A stretch of DNA of 64,000 bases, taken from assembly GCF_902859935.1 (NCBI RefSeq), contig NZ_CADIKI010000002.1:1-64000 (forward strand). The letters run 5' to 3'. The notes under the pieces were generated by a model. The model saw only the letters and a list, made by a program, of their open reading frames with translations. It did not search any database and was not told where the DNA came from. Position 1 is the stretch's first letter. The number at the start of each line of letters is the position of its first letter. The position numbers and the translations under genes were made by a program. Origin of the DNA: Paraburkholderia fynbosensis (GTDB taxonomy: Bacteria > Pseudomonadota > Gammaproteobacteria > Burkholderiales > Burkholderiaceae). Shown one piece after another: positions 62,480 through 64,000 of this stretch.

Positions 62480-62980
62480 TTACTTCAGCGCGGCGAGTGC
62501 TGCGTCGTAGTTCGGCTCGTTCTTGATTTCGCTAACCAGTTCGGCGTGCACGACCTTGTCGTTCTCGTCGATCACCACCACGGCGCGCGCCGTCAGGCCG
62601 GTCAGCGGGCCGCTCGTCACGTCGACGCCATATGCTTGCGCGAACTCATGGCCGCGGAACGTCGAGGCCGTGACGACGTTCTCGATGCCTTCGGTCGTGC
62701 AGAAGCGCGACGCGGCGAACGGCAGATCGCCCGACACGACGATCACGGCCGTGTTGGTCAGCTTCGCGGCGGCTTCGTTGAACTTGCGGGTCGAGGTGGC
62801 GCAGGTCGGCGTGTCGAGGCTCGGGACGATGTTCAGCACCTTGCGCTTGCCCGCGAAATCGGCGAGCGTCAGCGGCTTCAGATCCTTGCCGACCAGCGAG
62901 AAAGCGGCTGCGCTCTGGCCCACCGACGGGAACGTGCCGGCTACTTCGATCGGGTTGCCACCCAGCGTGACTTGACTCAT
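62480..62980 (-). CDS. tpx: Thiol peroxidase (atypical 2-Cys peroxiredoxin)
   Basis: Tpx reduces hydroperoxides using thioredoxin. The peroxidatic Cys60 is in [15 protein letters not shown] and the resolving Cys94 in [13 protein letters not shown], matching E. coli Cys61/Cys95. The length is 166 aa. ATG 62980 has GGAG upstream and begins [13 protein letters not shown]; the longer frame is not supported. It is downstream of the DUF3426 gene on the same strand. Confidence 0.95.
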   Translation of the reverse strand: MSQVTLGGNPIEVAGTFPSVGQSAAAFSLVGKDLKPLTLADFAGKRKVLNIVPSLDTPTCATSTRKFNEAAAKLTNTAVIVVSGDLPFAASRFCTTEGIENVVTASTFRGHEFAQAYGVDVTSGPLTGLTARAVVVIDENDKVVHAELVSEIKNEPNYDAALAALK

Positions 62981-63018
62981 GTTGTTGCTCCGAAAATTCG
63001 TCAGTAATGACGGTGAAA

Positions 63019-63040
63019 GCGCCCAGTCATGGCCGGGCGC
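63019..63040 (-). terminator. Possible weak terminator upstream of tpx
   Basis: GCGCCC/GGGCGC (63019-63024 with 63035-63040). On the minus strand it is followed by TTTCACC, a short T-tract. It lies between the DUF3426 gene and tpx and could limit read-through. Confidence 0.35.
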
Positions 63041-63051
63041 ACGAGGGTGCG

Positions 63052-64000
63052 TTACGGATAGAAGATCTGTACGCGGAAATTGGAGGCGACCGCCGTGCCC
63101 GTGTCGAGATGCACGATCATGGTTTGCGTCGTGTGCGCCGGCAGGCCGGCTGCGATCGCCGTGCCGGGCGCCACATAGTCTTGCGGCCACAGCACGCGCC
63201 GCACGGCCACGTTGTTCTGGTCGTCGAGCAGGGTGAGTTCGATGGCGGGATAGGCGAGCGCGATGCCGTAGCGGTTGTGCAGCGGCATCTTCAGTTCGAG
63301 CTTGTGCGGGCCGTCGATCTGCCGCAGATCGGATGGTTCGACCTGCAAACCGTCGATGTCGTGCGGCGGCGTCAGCTGGCAGCCGAGATACGAGCAAGCC
63401 TTCACATACAGCGTCTGCGTGCGCGGCAGATACACCTGCACGGTTTCGCGCTGCCACCATGCGAGTTGCGCGAGCAGCAGGAAAACCAATACCAGCCCCA
63501 CAATCGATGCCGCAATCGCCTGGCCCACGCGCCGCGCGTCGGCGGGGCGGGTTTCGCGCACGACCGGGAAGGGGTCGCTGCCGTCGTTCACGGGGTTGAC
63601 GGAGAAGGGTTCGCCGCCCGAAGCGGCCGGAGCCGCACCACCGATGCCGGGACCACCGGGACCGCCCGTGCCTGACCCGCCCGCACCCGCAGCTGCGCCG
63701 AAACCGGCCGCGCCCAGATCCGCGGCGGCGCCTAAGCCCGAGGTGCCGAAATGCGGTTCATTGTCGGCGATGCCATGCAAGCTCGCCGTTTCACCGAGCG
63801 CCGGTTCGGACGCGCGGCCGGTCTTGTGCCAGACCCGCGGCGCTTCTTCCACGGGCGGCTCGTCGTTGGCCCGGTACGCGTAGGGGTCGAGCGGCGCGTC
63901 GGCCAGCACGGGTTCGTCGTCGGGGGGCAGGGGCTTGCTGAAGACGTCGGCCGGCAGTTCCGGTTCGACGGGCTGATCGGGTGTGCGCGGGGCGCCCGCG
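63052..64000 (-). CDS. DUF3426-domain membrane protein (5' end outside window)
   Basis: The frame is open from the right window edge, so the gene is cut at its N terminus; about 315 residues are visible. An acidic/proline-rich and then glycine-rich disordered stretch leads to one membrane segment ([21 protein letters not shown]). A C-terminal periplasmic DUF3426 domain follows ([17 protein letters not shown] end). In related bacteria the missing N terminus carries a zinc ribbon, but that is not visible here. The function is unknown. Confidence 0.75.
   Translation of the reverse strand, partial: AGAPRTPDQPVEPELPADVFSKPLPPDDEPVLADAPLDPYAYRANDEPPVEEAPRVWHKTGRASEPALGETASLHGIADNEPHFGTSGLGAAADLGAAGFGAAAGAGGSGTGGPGGPGIGGAAPAASGGEPFSVNPVNDGSDPFPVVRETRPADARRVGQAIAASIVGLVLVFLLLAQLAWWQRETVQVYLPRTQTLYVKACSYLGCQLTPPHDIDGLQVEPSDLRQIDGPHKLELKMPLHNRYGIALAYPAIELTLLDDQNNVAVRRVLWPQDYVAPGTAIAAGLPAHTTQTMIVHLDTGTAVASNFRVQIFYP

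Overview
The window is a GC-rich (roughly 63-65% by eye) stretch of bacterial chromosome. Gene content, gene order and protein sequences indicate a member of the Burkholderiaceae, most likely Paraburkholderia. The pointers are the 5S rRNA sequence, a Burkholderia-type OmpC-like porin, the DUF721/DciA gene beside lpxC-secA, a PP0621-family gene, NrdA of about 1000 residues, and an alanine/lysine-rich histone H1-like protein. I see no insertion sequence, prophage, CRISPR array or integrase. Almost everything is core chromosome.

Layout. 1-130: 3' end of a 5S rRNA gene (end of an rrn operon) and its terminator. 362-7011: an M20 amidohydrolase, a stand-alone molybdopterin oxidoreductase, fadD and a porin. 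7313-7951: coq7. 8223-25834: a complete dcw (division and cell wall) cluster in canonical order, mraZ-rsmH-ftsL-ftsI-murE-murF-mraY-murD-ftsW-murG-murC-ddlB-ftsQ-ftsA-ftsZ. Seven of its junctions are ATGA overlaps, and it starts from a promoter carrying four 10-bp-spaced MraZ boxes. 26090-34193: a Prx5 peroxiredoxin, lpxC, dciA (opposite strand), secA, argJ, a DUF815 ATPase and a mutT-type Nudix gene. 34252-39668 (minus strand): pilB-pilC-pilD-coaE-zapD-yacG. 39820-42433 (minus): a CorC/HlyC-type CBS protein, tRNA-Pro(CGG) and a polyprenyl diphosphate synthase. 42591-45814: rplU-rpmA-obg-proB. 45938-52213: a lipoprotein, rppH, proS, a MarC-family protein, a hypoxanthine phosphoribosyltransferase and ffh. 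52295-54145: a CcsA/YpjD-like membrane protein, a PP0621 protein and ampD. 54264-59582: class Ia ribonucleotide reductase nrdA and nrdB with a clear NrdR-type control region. 60017-64000: the histone H1-like gene, then on the minus strand a glycine-zipper lipoprotein, a PfkB kinase, tpx and a truncated DUF3426 protein.

How the genes fit together. The dcw block makes the cytoplasmic peptidoglycan precursors (MurC-F, DdlB), the lipid intermediates (MraY, MurG) and the septal machinery (FtsLIWQAZ). ZapD bundles FtsZ, and AmpD recycles peptidoglycan. LpxC commits acyl-UDP-GlcNAc to lipid A. SecA and Ffh serve protein export. NrdAB supplies dNTPs, with predicted NrdR sites and a consensus DnaA box upstream. 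Several convergent gene pairs are separated by strong bidirectional terminators (fadD/porin, lpxC/dciA, proB/lipoprotein, marC/hpt).

I found no convincing undescribed multi-gene system. The most rewarding places to look are non-coding: the nrd control region, the structured spacer of about 690 nt between nrdA and nrdB, the MraZ box array, and the nrdB/histone spacer with its unexplained ORF. No searches or folding programs were run. All family calls come from reading motifs and from general knowledge of the families.
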